Assembly (NCBI GenBank): GCA_900758375.1
Contig: CAAERJ010000046.1
Location: 1-27,044 of the forward strand
Direction: 5' to 3'
DNA from: an uncultured Collinsella sp.
GTDB taxonomy: Bacteria > Actinomycetota > Coriobacteriia > Coriobacteriales > Coriobacteriaceae
Length of the DNA stretch: 27,044 nucleotides
Shown in pieces: positions 6,990 through 14,586 of this stretch (the stretch's first letter is position 1; each line of letters starts with the position of its first letter). The notes under the pieces are model-generated. The model was not told where the DNA came from, made no database searches, and saw only the letters and a list, made by a program, of their open reading frames with translations. Both the position numbers and the translations under genes were made by a program.

Positions 6990-9221
6990 GTGGCACACAA
7001 CAAACTGGAGGCAAGCCCCCAAGATCAGCGTGGTCAAGGCGGGCATGGAGCCATTCCCCTCTCCGCTGGCATGCTGCTCGTTACGCTCGGCGTCGTCTAC
7101 GGCGACATCGGCACGAGCCCCATGTACACCATGAAATCAATCGTCGCCAACAACGGCGGCATCGGTACCGTCAGCGAGGACATGATCTTAGGAGCGCTTT
7201 CGCTCGTCATCTGGACCATGACGCTCGTGACCACGGTCAAGTACGTGGTAATCGCCATGAAGGCCGATAACCACAACGAGGGCGGCATCTTCGCCCTGTT
7301 TAGCTTGGTGCGCAAAGTGGCGCCGTGGCTGATCCTTCCCGCCATGATCGGCGGCGCGGCGCTGCTCGCCGACGGCATCCTCACCCCCGCCGTCACGGTC
7401 ACCACGGCCATCGAGGGCTTGCGCACTATCGAGTGGGGCCATGCGCTTTTGGGCGACGGCCAGACCAACGTCATCATCATCACCATCATCATTATCTGCG
7501 GTCTGTTTGCCATGCAGCGCGCCGGCACTTCGTCGATCGGCAAGCTGTTCGGCCCGCTCATGACGCTGTGGTTCCTGTTCTTGGCTGGCGCCGGCCTGTT
7601 CAACATGCTCGGCAACCTGTCCATCCTACGCGCACTCAACCCCATCCGCGGCATCATGTTCCTGTTCTCGCCCATCAACCACTCGGGCATCATGGTGCTC
7701 GGCTTCGTCTTTCTGTCGACGACCGGCGCCGAGGCCCTCTACTCGGATATGGGCCACGTGGGCAAGGCAAACATCTATGCATCCTGGCCGTTTGTTAAGG
7801 CGGCCCTTATCCTCAACTATCTGGGTCAAGGAGCTTGGCTGCTCGCCAATAACTCCAACCCCCAGATGCTCGCGATGGATATCGTCAACCCGTTCTATAT
7901 GATGCTCCCCGAGCCCCTGCGCCCCTTTGCCATCGTGCTTTCGGCCGTGGCGGCCATCATCGCCTCGCAGGCGCTCATCACCGGCTCGTTCTCGTTGGTT
8001 TCGGAGGCAACGCGCCTCAACCTTATGCCGCATCTGCGCATCCACTACCCCAGCGACACCAAGGGCCAACTCTATATTCCGCTCGTCAACAACATCATGT
8101 GGGTCGGCTGTATCTTCATCGTGCTGCTGTTCCAAAACTCCGAGCGCATGGAGAGCGCCTACGGCCTCGCCATTACCGTGACCATGCTCATGACCACGAC
8201 GCTTTTGACGAGCTACATCGCCGGCATCCTCAAGCACAAACTGGGTGCCTGCGTCTTCGCACTGCTCTTTGGCGCCATTGAGCTGTGCTTCTTTGCCTCG
8301 TGCCTCACCATGTTCTTTGACGGCGGCTATGTCATGATCTTCTTGGCCGCGCTGCTGTTTGGCCTTATGTACGTGTGGCGCCGCGGCACCGCCATCGAGC
8401 GCACGCAGACCATCCTGCTGCCCGTCTCCAAGTACATTGACCAGCTCGACCGCCTGCGCAACGACGAGACCTATCCCGTGCTTGCCGACAACCTGGTGTT
8501 CCTCACCAACAGCCCCGACCCGCTCACGCTCGACCGCGATGTGCTCTATTCCATCTTGGATAAGCATCCCAAGCGCGCCAAGGCATACTGGTTCATCAAC
8601 GTGTACGTTACCGATGAGCCCTATACGCACGAGTATTCCGTCGAGACCTTTGGCACGGACTTCCTGTTCCGCGTGCGCCTGGACCTGGGCTTTAAGGTCA
8701 ACCAGCGCATCAATGCCTACCTGCGCCAGATCGTTGGCGACCTGATGGCATCGGGTGAGCTGCCGCCGCAGCATCACACCTACTCCATCTACGAGACACG
8801 CGGCAACGTGGGCGACTTCCGTTTTTGCATGCTGCGCAAGATGCTCGCCCCCGAAACGGACATCAACCGCAACGACCACCGCGTGATGGCCATCAAGTAC
8901 GCCGTCCGCCGCGCCTGCGGAAGCCCGGCACGCTGGTACGGTCTAGAGAACTCGGCCATCATCATCGAGTACGTGCCCCTCTTTGCCCGCATGCGTCCGG
9001 CAGTCAAACTCGTACGCACCCAAGTGCCGCTCGAAGTTCAGATCGAGGAAGCCGAGGAAATGGAAGTCGATATCTTCTCGGACGACTTGGTCAACGGCAA
9101 CGAGGCCGGTAGGGACATGAACGTCGATCCCACCGAGCTGCTCGAGAGCGTCGCCGATACGCCCGAACAGCAACAGCTCGACGGCCTCGAGAGCGAACAA
9201 CTCAACGACGTCAACTTCTAG
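6990..9221 (+). CDS. kup: Kup potassium:proton symporter
   Basis: A 743-aa K+ uptake permease. The family signature GVVYGDIGTSP is at residues 34-44. About 12 membrane segments follow up to roughly residue 460, then a soluble C-terminal domain (PVLADNLVFLTNSPDPLTLDRDVLYSI and onward). The protein is longer than the E. coli homologue (about 620 aa) because of an extended acidic tail (EEAEEMEVDIFSDD and beyond). The GTG at 6990 is chosen because AAGGGAG lies 5 nt upstream; the ATG at 6972 has no Shine-Dalgarno and would follow a hairpin. The gene is monocistronic, with a hairpin in the leader and a strong terminator downstream. It probably supplies K+ uptake at low pH or osmotic stress. Confidence 0.95.
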   Translation: MAHNKLEASPQDQRGQGGHGAIPLSAGMLLVTLGVVYGDIGTSPMYTMKSIVANNGGIGTVSEDMILGALSLVIWTMTLVTTVKYVVIAMKADNHNEGGIFALFSLVRKVAPWLILPAMIGGAALLADGILTPAVTVTTAIEGLRTIEWGHALLGDGQTNVIIITIIIICGLFAMQRAGTSSIGKLFGPLMTLWFLFLAGAGLFNMLGNLSILRALNPIRGIMFLFSPINHSGIMVLGFVFLSTTGAEALYSDMGHVGKANIYASWPFVKAALILNYLGQGAWLLANNSNPQMLAMDIVNPFYMMLPEPLRPFAIVLSAVAAIIASQALITGSFSLVSEATRLNLMPHLRIHYPSDTKGQLYIPLVNNIMWVGCIFIVLLFQNSERMESAYGLAITVTMLMTTTLLTSYIAGILKHKLGACVFALLFGAIELCFFASCLTMFFDGGYVMIFLAALLFGLMYVWRRGTAIERTQTILLPVSKYIDQLDRLRNDETYPVLADNLVFLTNSPDPLTLDRDVLYSILDKHPKRAKAYWFINVYVTDEPYTHEYSVETFGTDFLFRVRLDLGFKVNQRINAYLRQIVGDLMASGELPPQHHTYSIYETRGNVGDFRFCMLRKMLAPETDINRNDHRVMAIKYAVRRACGSPARWYGLENSAIIIEYVPLFARMRPAVKLVRTQVPLEVQIEEAEEMEVDIFSDDLVNGNEAGRDMNVDPTELLESVADTPEQQQLDGLESEQLNDVNF

Positions 9222-9241
9222 CGACGTCACAAATCAACGAC

Positions 9242-9277
9242 AGCGGCCCTGCACCTCGCGAGAGATGCAGGGCCGCT
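9242..9277. terminator. Bidirectional terminator between kup and bile salt hydrolase gene
   Basis: A 12-bp perfect stem, AGCGGCCCTGCA with TGCAGGGCCGCT, and a 12-nt loop. TTT follows on the plus strand. It lies between the convergent genes kup and bsh and can serve both. Confidence 0.85.
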
Positions 9278-9300
9278 TTGCATTGCAGTAAAGCTATCGG

Positions 9301-10266
9301 CTACGAACGACGCGGCTCGGGAACCACGAGCCTATCGGGACTCGCGCCCTCGGCATCTGTCAGGCTCACGTAGCGAATCGACGGATCCTCATACATCGCG
9401 TAGTAATAATTGCCCGTGCGCGCGCTAAAGCATCCGGTGTAGATAGTCTTCTCGAACTTGCCATCGCCCATCCTGGACGCCCCCTCAATCATTACCACGC
9501 CTTCGAGCGAGCGGAACATACGGACGACGTTTTCGGTCTCGCTCTCCTTTTGCGGGTAATTGGCATTGAGGTACGCCGCCTTTACAAAACGGCTCGGTGA
9601 ATAGCAGTCACCCGGAATACCGCGCATGCCGGCACCCGCGCCATAGGGCTTGAGCTCGGCGCCACGCCATGTCGCCGTCTGCGGAAAATCACTTGTGGCA
9701 GTGATATAGGTGCGCAGGTTTTCCATGTGCCACGGGAAGGTCGGCTGGTTGGCAAGGGTGTCGACCGGATCGTCGTATACATGCAGGCCGTCAGCCATCA
9801 TCTCGACCACGATGCTGCGCTGGCTGTCGCCGATAATCCAATGGAGCAGCGACACGCCCAGCCCCTCTCCGGCAGATTTGGCGACAATCACCGTGTCGCG
9901 CAGCGCGGCCTCGACCTCATCGACCGTCGAGAACGTCGCTGCCACCCACAGGGGAAACTCATAGGCCGCGATATTGGTCTTTCCATCAACCGGCCCCTCG
10001 GCATACTCGGCATAACCCGGGAAATTGAGACCCGCCACGGCGAGGCCCGCATCGTTGCCGCAATCGAAGAACATAGGGTAGTTCTTGTAATCGATGCACA
10101 TACCGATCACCGCGTGTACCGCCGTCGCGTCGTCGATAAACGAATACGGGATGTGAAACCCGCGCGGCATCACGCGAACCTGTTGGCCGTAGTCAAAGCT
10201 CCAGTCGAGGTTGCGGCCCAGATACATGTGACCAGAATTATCGGTAAATCGGATACTCGTACACAT
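9301..10266 (-). CDS. bsh: Choloylglycine hydrolase (bile salt hydrolase)
   Basis: A 321-aa Ntn-hydrolase that cleaves the amide of glycine- or taurine-conjugated bile acids. After Met removal Cys2 becomes the nucleophile (protein starts MCTSIRFT). The family's catalytic and oxyanion residues are all present: Arg18 and Asp21 (GRNLDWSFDYG), Asn81 (GLNFPGY), Asn173 (LANQPTF) and Arg226 in the GIPGDCYSPSRFV block. The related penicillin V acylases share this set, so bile salt preference is inferred. The ATG at 10266 has AGGAGG 4 nt upstream and is forced by the need for Cys2; an upstream extension of the frame would bury it. There is no signal peptide, so the enzyme is cytoplasmic. It forms its own unit, convergent with kup. 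Confidence 0.95.
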   Translation of the reverse strand: MCTSIRFTDNSGHMYLGRNLDWSFDYGQQVRVMPRGFHIPYSFIDDATAVHAVIGMCIDYKNYPMFFDCGNDAGLAVAGLNFPGYAEYAEGPVDGKTNIAAYEFPLWVAATFSTVDEVEAALRDTVIVAKSAGEGLGVSLLHWIIGDSQRSIVVEMMADGLHVYDDPVDTLANQPTFPWHMENLRTYITATSDFPQTATWRGAELKPYGAGAGMRGIPGDCYSPSRFVKAAYLNANYPQKESETENVVRMFRSLEGVVMIEGASRMGDGKFEKTIYTGCFSARTGNYYYAMYEDPSIRYVSLTDAEGASPDRLVVPEPRRS

Positions 10267-10333
10267 GGCGCCTCCTAGCTTTACGTTCTTGCTAAGTTCA
10301 TTGTCTCCAAACAAAAAGGCGCTAAACACAAAA

Positions 10334-10365
10334 GCCCGGACATGACAACAATGTCATGCCCGGGC
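10334..10365 (-). terminator. Terminator of the second deformylase-like gene
   Basis: Read on the minus strand, GCCCGGGCATGACA pairs with TGTCATGTCCGGGC (14 bp with one G-T pair) around a 4-nt loop, followed by TTTT. It lies downstream of the 10398-10817 gene and upstream of bsh. Confidence 0.9.
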
Positions 10366-10397
10366 CAAAAGAGACGAAGTGCGGTGCTGTAGTCACC

Positions 10398-10817
10398 CTA
10401 GACAAGTTTACCTTGGCAGTGGTCGATCATATGCTGGATCATCTGTGCCTCAAAGCCCGCGTAGTCACGGCGGCACTCCTTCATCTTGCCGTCGACAATC
10501 TGGTCAAAGGCAACCTTGCACTTGATATAGCGCGTGGACTTGGTGACCTCCTCGTGCGTCAGGCAGCTCTCCTCCATCTTGCTGGCGCCCAGGCCAAACA
10601 CCAAACGGGGGTTGTAGAGCACGTGGGGCTCGCCGGCGTCGTCCAGATAGACGCAAACCTTCTTGGTAACGCCAATCTGGTTAGCGGCAAGGCAGCCGGC
10701 ATCGTCGAGCGACTTGATGGTATCGATCAGGTCCTGTGCGACCGACTCGTCCTCGACGGTCGCAACCTCGCAACGCTGGGACAGGATAGCCTCGTCGTGG
10801 CAGAGCTCTTTAATCAT
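10398..10817 (-). CDS. Peptide deformylase-like protein lacking the catalytic Glu
   Basis: A 139-aa homologue of the 2651-3061 protein. Motif 1 is GCLAANQIG (41-49) with the usual Gln47. Motif 2 is EESCLT, keeping metal ligand Cys85 but with Ser for the Gly. Motif 3 reads QHMIDH (128-133): both metal-binding histidines (129 and 133) remain, but the catalytic Glu of HExxH is Met130. In studied deformylases this Glu is the general base, so activity is doubtful. The protein may bind metal or nascent chains, or act on something else. The start at 10817 is chosen for GGAGG 5 nt upstream; an in-frame ATG four codons earlier has none. It has its own terminator. Confidence 0.88.
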   Translation of the reverse strand: MIKELCHDEAILSQRCEVATVEDESVAQDLIDTIKSLDDAGCLAANQIGVTKKVCVYLDDAGEPHVLYNPRLVFGLGASKMEESCLTHEEVTKSTRYIKCKVAFDQIVDGKMKECRRDYAGFEAQMIQHMIDHCQGKLV

Positions 10818-11009
10818 ACGTTCCTCCATAGGGGTCGTTGTAACTGCTTAAGTATACGGTACCCACACATTTTCATACGGAAAATACCGCCCGTCCGCTA
10901 CAAAGCGCCGAACATCAACATGTGAGAACAGCAAGGTTGTAAAGGCGATATAGTAAATGAGTTCGTGTCAATCGGCCTAAACTCGGGGCCGAACAAGGAA
11001 AGGGTATGC

Positions 11010-12320
11010 ATGGACGAACTATTTCACGTCAGTGAGCGCAAGTCCACAATCGGGACCGAACTTCGCGCTGGACTGACAACGTTCCTGGCAATGGCCTACA
11101 TCATTGCCGTCAACCCCGCGGTGCTCTCGGGCGCCGGCATCGATGCGGGGGCGCTCGCCTGCGCCACCTGCCTGGGCGCCGGCATCATGACCATCTGCAT
11201 GGGCATCTTCGCCAACCGCCCGCTCGCCTGCGCGTCGGGCTTAGGCGTCAACGCGATGATCGCTGGAATCACCACCACCGTCTGCGGCGGTGACTGGCAC
11301 GTGGCCATGAGCGTCATCTTCCTTGAGGGCGTCGTCATCTTGCTGCTCGTGCTTTGTGGCCTGCGCGAGGCCATCATGGACGCCATCCCGGTTGTCCTGC
11401 GTCACGCCATCTCGGTGGGTCTGGGCCTGTTCATCGCCATGATTGGCCTGTGCGATGCCGGCATTATCACCGCTGGCGCCGGTACACTCGTCGGTCTGGG
11501 CGACATCACCTCCCCCACCTTCATCGTCGGCATCATCTCCATCCTGGTGACAGTCGCCCTCGCCTGCCGCAACGTCCCCGGCTCGCTGCTCATCGGCATC
11601 GTCGTCGCCGTCATCGCCGGTATCCCCCTAGGTGTGACCCAGGCTCCGACCGGTATCATCGCCCCGCTCGACTTCTCGAGCATCGGTGGCCCCATCGCCG
11701 ACGCCGGCGGCGTGCCTGCCATCGTCAAGGTCCTTACCGACCCCGCGCTCCTCGTCATCTCGTTCTCGCTGCTCATGAGCGACTTCTTCGACACCATGGG
11801 CACCGCGATGGCCGTGGCCAAGCAGGGCGAGTTCCTCACCGACGACGGCAACGTCGAGAATATCAAGGAGATCCTGATCGTCGACTCCGCCGCCGCTGCT
11901 GTGGGCGGTTTCATGGGCGTCTCCTCCATCACCACCTTCGTCGAGTCCACCTCTGGCGCTGCCGACGGTGGCCGCACGGGCCTCACCTCCGTCACCACCG
12001 GCGTGTTGTTCATTCTCGCCGCGTTCTTCTCCCCCATCGTCACCATCGTTTCCAGCGCCGCCACCTGCGGTGCTCTGGTCTACGTCGGCTACCTCATGAT
12101 GAGCGAGGCCTCCGAGATCGACTGGTCCGACGTGTCGCAGGGTTTCCCGGCGTTCATGATTGTCGCCGGCGTGCCCTTCACCTACTCCATCTCTGCCGGC
12201 ATTGGTCTGGGCTTTATCGCCTACGTGATCGTCGCACTCTTTAAGGGCGAGGCCTCCAAGATCAAGCCGCTCATGTGGATCGCAGCCCTCGCCTTCCTCG
12301 TCTACTTCTTTGTAGCGTAG
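11010..12320 (+). CDS. AzgA/PbuG-type purine base permease (NCS2 family)
   Basis: A 436-aa membrane protein with about 12-14 hydrophobic segments. Family marks are the opening TELRAGLTTFLAMAYIIAVNP, GLGVNAMIAG in TM3, and SLLMSDFFDTMGTAMAVA in the middle, where the Asp/Glu region binds the purine in AzgA-type guanine/hypoxanthine permeases. It probably imports hypoxanthine, guanine or adenine with protons. The ATG at 11010 has AAGGAAAGGG 5 nt upstream; the frame is open further upstream without support. No purine riboswitch could be recognised in the leader, though TCGGCC/GGCCGA (10972-10992) can pair. The last 14 codons and the downstream terminator are duplicated 2.06 kb further on. Confidence 0.9.
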   Translation: MDELFHVSERKSTIGTELRAGLTTFLAMAYIIAVNPAVLSGAGIDAGALACATCLGAGIMTICMGIFANRPLACASGLGVNAMIAGITTTVCGGDWHVAMSVIFLEGVVILLLVLCGLREAIMDAIPVVLRHAISVGLGLFIAMIGLCDAGIITAGAGTLVGLGDITSPTFIVGIISILVTVALACRNVPGSLLIGIVVAVIAGIPLGVTQAPTGIIAPLDFSSIGGPIADAGGVPAIVKVLTDPALLVISFSLLMSDFFDTMGTAMAVAKQGEFLTDDGNVENIKEILIVDSAAAAVGGFMGVSSITTFVESTSGAADGGRTGLTSVTTGVLFILAAFFSPIVTIVSSAATCGALVYVGYLMMSEASEIDWSDVSQGFPAFMIVAGVPFTYSISAGIGLGFIAYVIVALFKGEASKIKPLMWIAALAFLVYFFVA

Positions 12321-12346
12321 CGGCAAAGCTGCCAAAGCAGAACACC

Positions 12347-12381
12347 AAAGCGCGGAGTCGCATCGAGCGGCTCCGCGCTTT
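12347..12381 (+). terminator. Terminator of the purine permease gene
   Basis: An 11-bp perfect stem, AAAGCGCGGAG with CTCCGCGCTTT, with CGC/GCG pairing inside the loop, followed by TCTTTT. The 3' flank has a good T-rich tract. A diverged copy is at 14409-14441. Confidence 0.92.
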
Positions 12382-12527
12382 TCTTTTAAAGCCAGGCAAC
12401 GCACGGACGCGCGATGTATTGCTTCCCGAGTTTTGGACATTTTGCCCTCAAAACGGCACTACCGCCGGCTACATCCTGCAGATATGCTGGGCGTAATCGC
12501 ATAGGCCCTATGAGGATGGGAGCAACC

Positions 12528-14315
12528 ATGGCCGCCTTGTTCACGACCCCCAAGCGCAATGACAAAACCTCTGGAGCCCATTTTGTCGAGCCCGACGTGC
12601 GCCGCCGCACGCTGCTCGCACACGGCAGCTGGCGCCGCGTGACACGCCGCATCGTTGTAGGCGCCGTTTGCGCGCTCACGGTAAGTTCGCTGCTCATGCC
12701 GAGCGTCTCGCTCGCGGCCGAGTGGGTGGACGTCGGCGGCACCCAGTACAACGCCGGCACCGCGGCAGGCGACGAGGCCGGCACCTGGAGCTGGGACGGC
12801 GCCGACGATATGAAGCTCAACGGCTATGACGGCGGTGCGATCAACTCTGCAGGCAAGCTCAACATTGCGTACGAGGGCAAGAACACCGTGAAAACCGAAC
12901 CCGATTACACCGGAGCCGCCATCAAAGCGCAGGATGGCACTAACCAGAAAGCGGAGTTGAACATAACGAGCTCGAATAGCACGGATGAGCTCAATGTGAC
13001 AGCCGAGGCCGATGCAATTAAATCCACAGGCGACCTCTCCATTTCTGGCCCAGGCACCGTGAACACCACAAGCACTACTTCCGACGGAATTGAGGCAAAG
13101 GGCGACCTCTCTATCACGGGCTCGGGCACAGTGAATGCAACGGGCGGTACCGAAGGTATCCAATCCAAGGGCAAGACCACCATCGATTCCTCTGGCACAG
13201 TGATCGCTAAAGGAGGCGAAGGTTACGGCGTCGCCGCGGGCAGTGACATCATCATCAAAGGCGGTGGCAAGGTAGAAGCAAGCTCGATAGAAGAAGCGGC
13301 GATTTGGGCTGACGGCAACATCGACATCTCGGGCGGCAGCCAGGTCGAGGCAAGCTCCCAGGGAGATCTTGCCGTCGACGCTGAGGGCAGTCTCGCGGTC
13401 ACCAACGCATCCCTTAACGCAAGCGGTGTTGAGTATGGCGTCTATGGCCGCAAGGGCATCACGCTCGACCACGCGACCGTGACGGTCCGTGCAAGCACGG
13501 GCGGCGGTTGGCAAACTATCGCTCTCATCACTGACGAGGACGACATCGTCATCAAGAATGGTTCCATCGTGGACGCGCTCGCGGAAGGCGGGTTCTCGGC
13601 TGCTATCGCCAGCAGAAACTACAACCCTGGCGAGTCAGGCGGCCACATCTACATCAGCGACTCCGCTGTCAAGGCTATAGCCCGCTATATCGAGACCGGT
13701 GGCGGCGGCCCCGATCACTACAGCGGAGACCAGAACGACGAAATCATCCCTGAGTCCGAGGGCCTGAACATCGGCATCTTCGCGCAGACCAGCGAGGGCA
13801 TCACGCCCGCGACCATCTCGATTATCCGCAGCAAGGTCACGGCCGAGGGAGACACGGCGGCAATCTTCGCCCTTGCCATGAGCGAGGACGGCAAGGCGAT
13901 CGGCACCATCGAGATCGAGGGCGCTCCCATTCAGAGGCCCGCAGGCGGCAAGGTCATTGACTATCGCTACGAGCAAGAGTACAGCCGCAGCATTATCTAT
14001 GAGGCAGGGCAAACCATCGGCACGGGCGACGCCACGATCGACTCCCCCTATGACGCCGCTGTCGCCAAGAGCACGGTCATCATGCCTCCCGAGGAGATCA
14101 AACCCGAGGAGAAGCCAGGCGAGACCAAGCCCGAGGGCTCCAAGTCCGAGGGCACGAAGACGACCAAGACCGTTGCAGTTGCAGCCACGGGAGCCAAGAT
14201 CGCCGGCAAACTCGCAGCAACCGGCGACGCCTCGAGCGCAGCCATCGTGGCAGCCGCCCTTGCGGGAACAGCTGCTATCGCCGCGGGCGCCGTGGTGAGC
14301 CGCAAGCGCTCGTAA
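12528..14315 (+). CDS. LAATG-anchored repetitive surface protein, copy A
   Basis: A 595-aa secreted protein. Residues 1-41 are a long basic N-region (DVRRR, WRRVTRR), 42-64 the hydrophobic signal core, with likely cleavage after SLAA. The body is a run of 20-24-residue beta-strand repeats (about 90-330) of the form GDLSI-GxGTVNA-GIxxKG, as in parallel beta-helix or Cthe_2159-type carbohydrate-binding proteins. A Pro/Glu/Lys-rich stalk follows (about 515-545), then a sorting signal: LAATG at 562-566, a hydrophobic segment and RKRS at the end. LAXTG is the motif reported for class E sortases of actinobacteria. Its target is unknown; sugar binding or adhesion is inferred. The start at 12528 has GGGAG 5 nt upstream, conserved in copy B at 14587. 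Confidence 0.85.
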   Translation: MAALFTTPKRNDKTSGAHFVEPDVRRRTLLAHGSWRRVTRRIVVGAVCALTVSSLLMPSVSLAAEWVDVGGTQYNAGTAAGDEAGTWSWDGADDMKLNGYDGGAINSAGKLNIAYEGKNTVKTEPDYTGAAIKAQDGTNQKAELNITSSNSTDELNVTAEADAIKSTGDLSISGPGTVNTTSTTSDGIEAKGDLSITGSGTVNATGGTEGIQSKGKTTIDSSGTVIAKGGEGYGVAAGSDIIIKGGGKVEASSIEEAAIWADGNIDISGGSQVEASSQGDLAVDAEGSLAVTNASLNASGVEYGVYGRKGITLDHATVTVRASTGGGWQTIALITDEDDIVIKNGSIVDALAEGGFSAAIASRNYNPGESGGHIYISDSAVKAIARYIETGGGGPDHYSGDQNDEIIPESEGLNIGIFAQTSEGITPATISIIRSKVTAEGDTAAIFALAMSEDGKAIGTIEIEGAPIQRPAGGKVIDYRYEQEYSRSIIYEAGQTIGTGDATIDSPYDAAVAKSTVIMPPEEIKPEEKPGETKPEGSKSEGTKTTKTVAVAATGAKIAGKLAATGDASSAAIVAAALAGTAAIAAGAVVSRKRS

Positions 14316-14337
14316 ACACTTTTTCGCACGGGACGAG

Positions 14338-14382
14338 TGGATCGCGGCCCTTGCCTTCCTCGTCTACTTCTTCGTAGCGTAA
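14338..14382 (+). pseudogene. 3' remnant of the purine permease gene
   Basis: The 14 codons plus TAA read WIAALAFLVYFFVA, identical in protein to the last 14 residues of the permease ending at 12320. There is no start codon, no ribosome binding site and no membrane-protein coding sequence before it; the preceding bases are the 3' flank of surface gene A. It is therefore a passenger fragment carried along when the downstream gene was duplicated, and it marks the junction between units A and B. Confidence 0.9.
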
Positions 14383-14408
14383 GGGCAAGGCTGCAAAAGC
14401 TGAACAAT

Positions 14409-14441
14409 AAAGCGCGGAGTCGCCATGCGGCCCCGCGCTTT
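14409..14441 (+). terminator. Duplicated permease terminator, lying behind surface gene A
   Basis: AAAGCGCGGAG pairs with CCCCGCGCTTT with one A-C mismatch relative to the parental stem at 12347-12381, followed by TCTTTT. It now probably ends the transcript of surface gene A. Confidence 0.85.
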
Positions 14442-14586
14442 TCTTTTAGCGCCGGTCCCTGCGCCGGCGTGCGGCCTATTTCTCCCCCATTTTGGCCATT
14501 TTGCCCTCCAAACGGCACTACCGCCGGCAACATCCAGCAGATACGCTGAATCTAGTCGTATAGGCCCTATGAGAACGGGAGCAACC

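Larger units (their letters stand above)
12276..14337 (+). repeat. Tandem duplication, unit A
   Basis: The unit runs from the TGG codon near the permease 3' end through its terminator, a conserved leader and the first surface-protein gene. Unit B (14338-16368) repeats the same order. The non-coding leaders are strikingly alike, for example ACGGCACTACCGCCGGC and AGGCCCTATGAG in both. The offset is about 2,059-2,062 nt. Confidence 0.85.

Noticed and set aside
7626..8879. Minus-strand 417-codon open frame inside kup
   Set aside because: It lies wholly within the kup gene on the other strand, has no recognisable motif, and the kup frame has the full family signature.
10818..11009. Possible purine riboswitch ahead of the purine permease
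   Set aside because: The conserved junction sequences of the purine aptamer could not be found. Only a short TCGGCC/GGCCGA pairing at 10972-10992 is visible.
11354..12244. Plus-strand 296-codon Arg/His-rich open frame inside the purine permease
   Set aside because: It is a frame-shifted shadow of the permease, with low-complexity RRHRR composition and no start signal.
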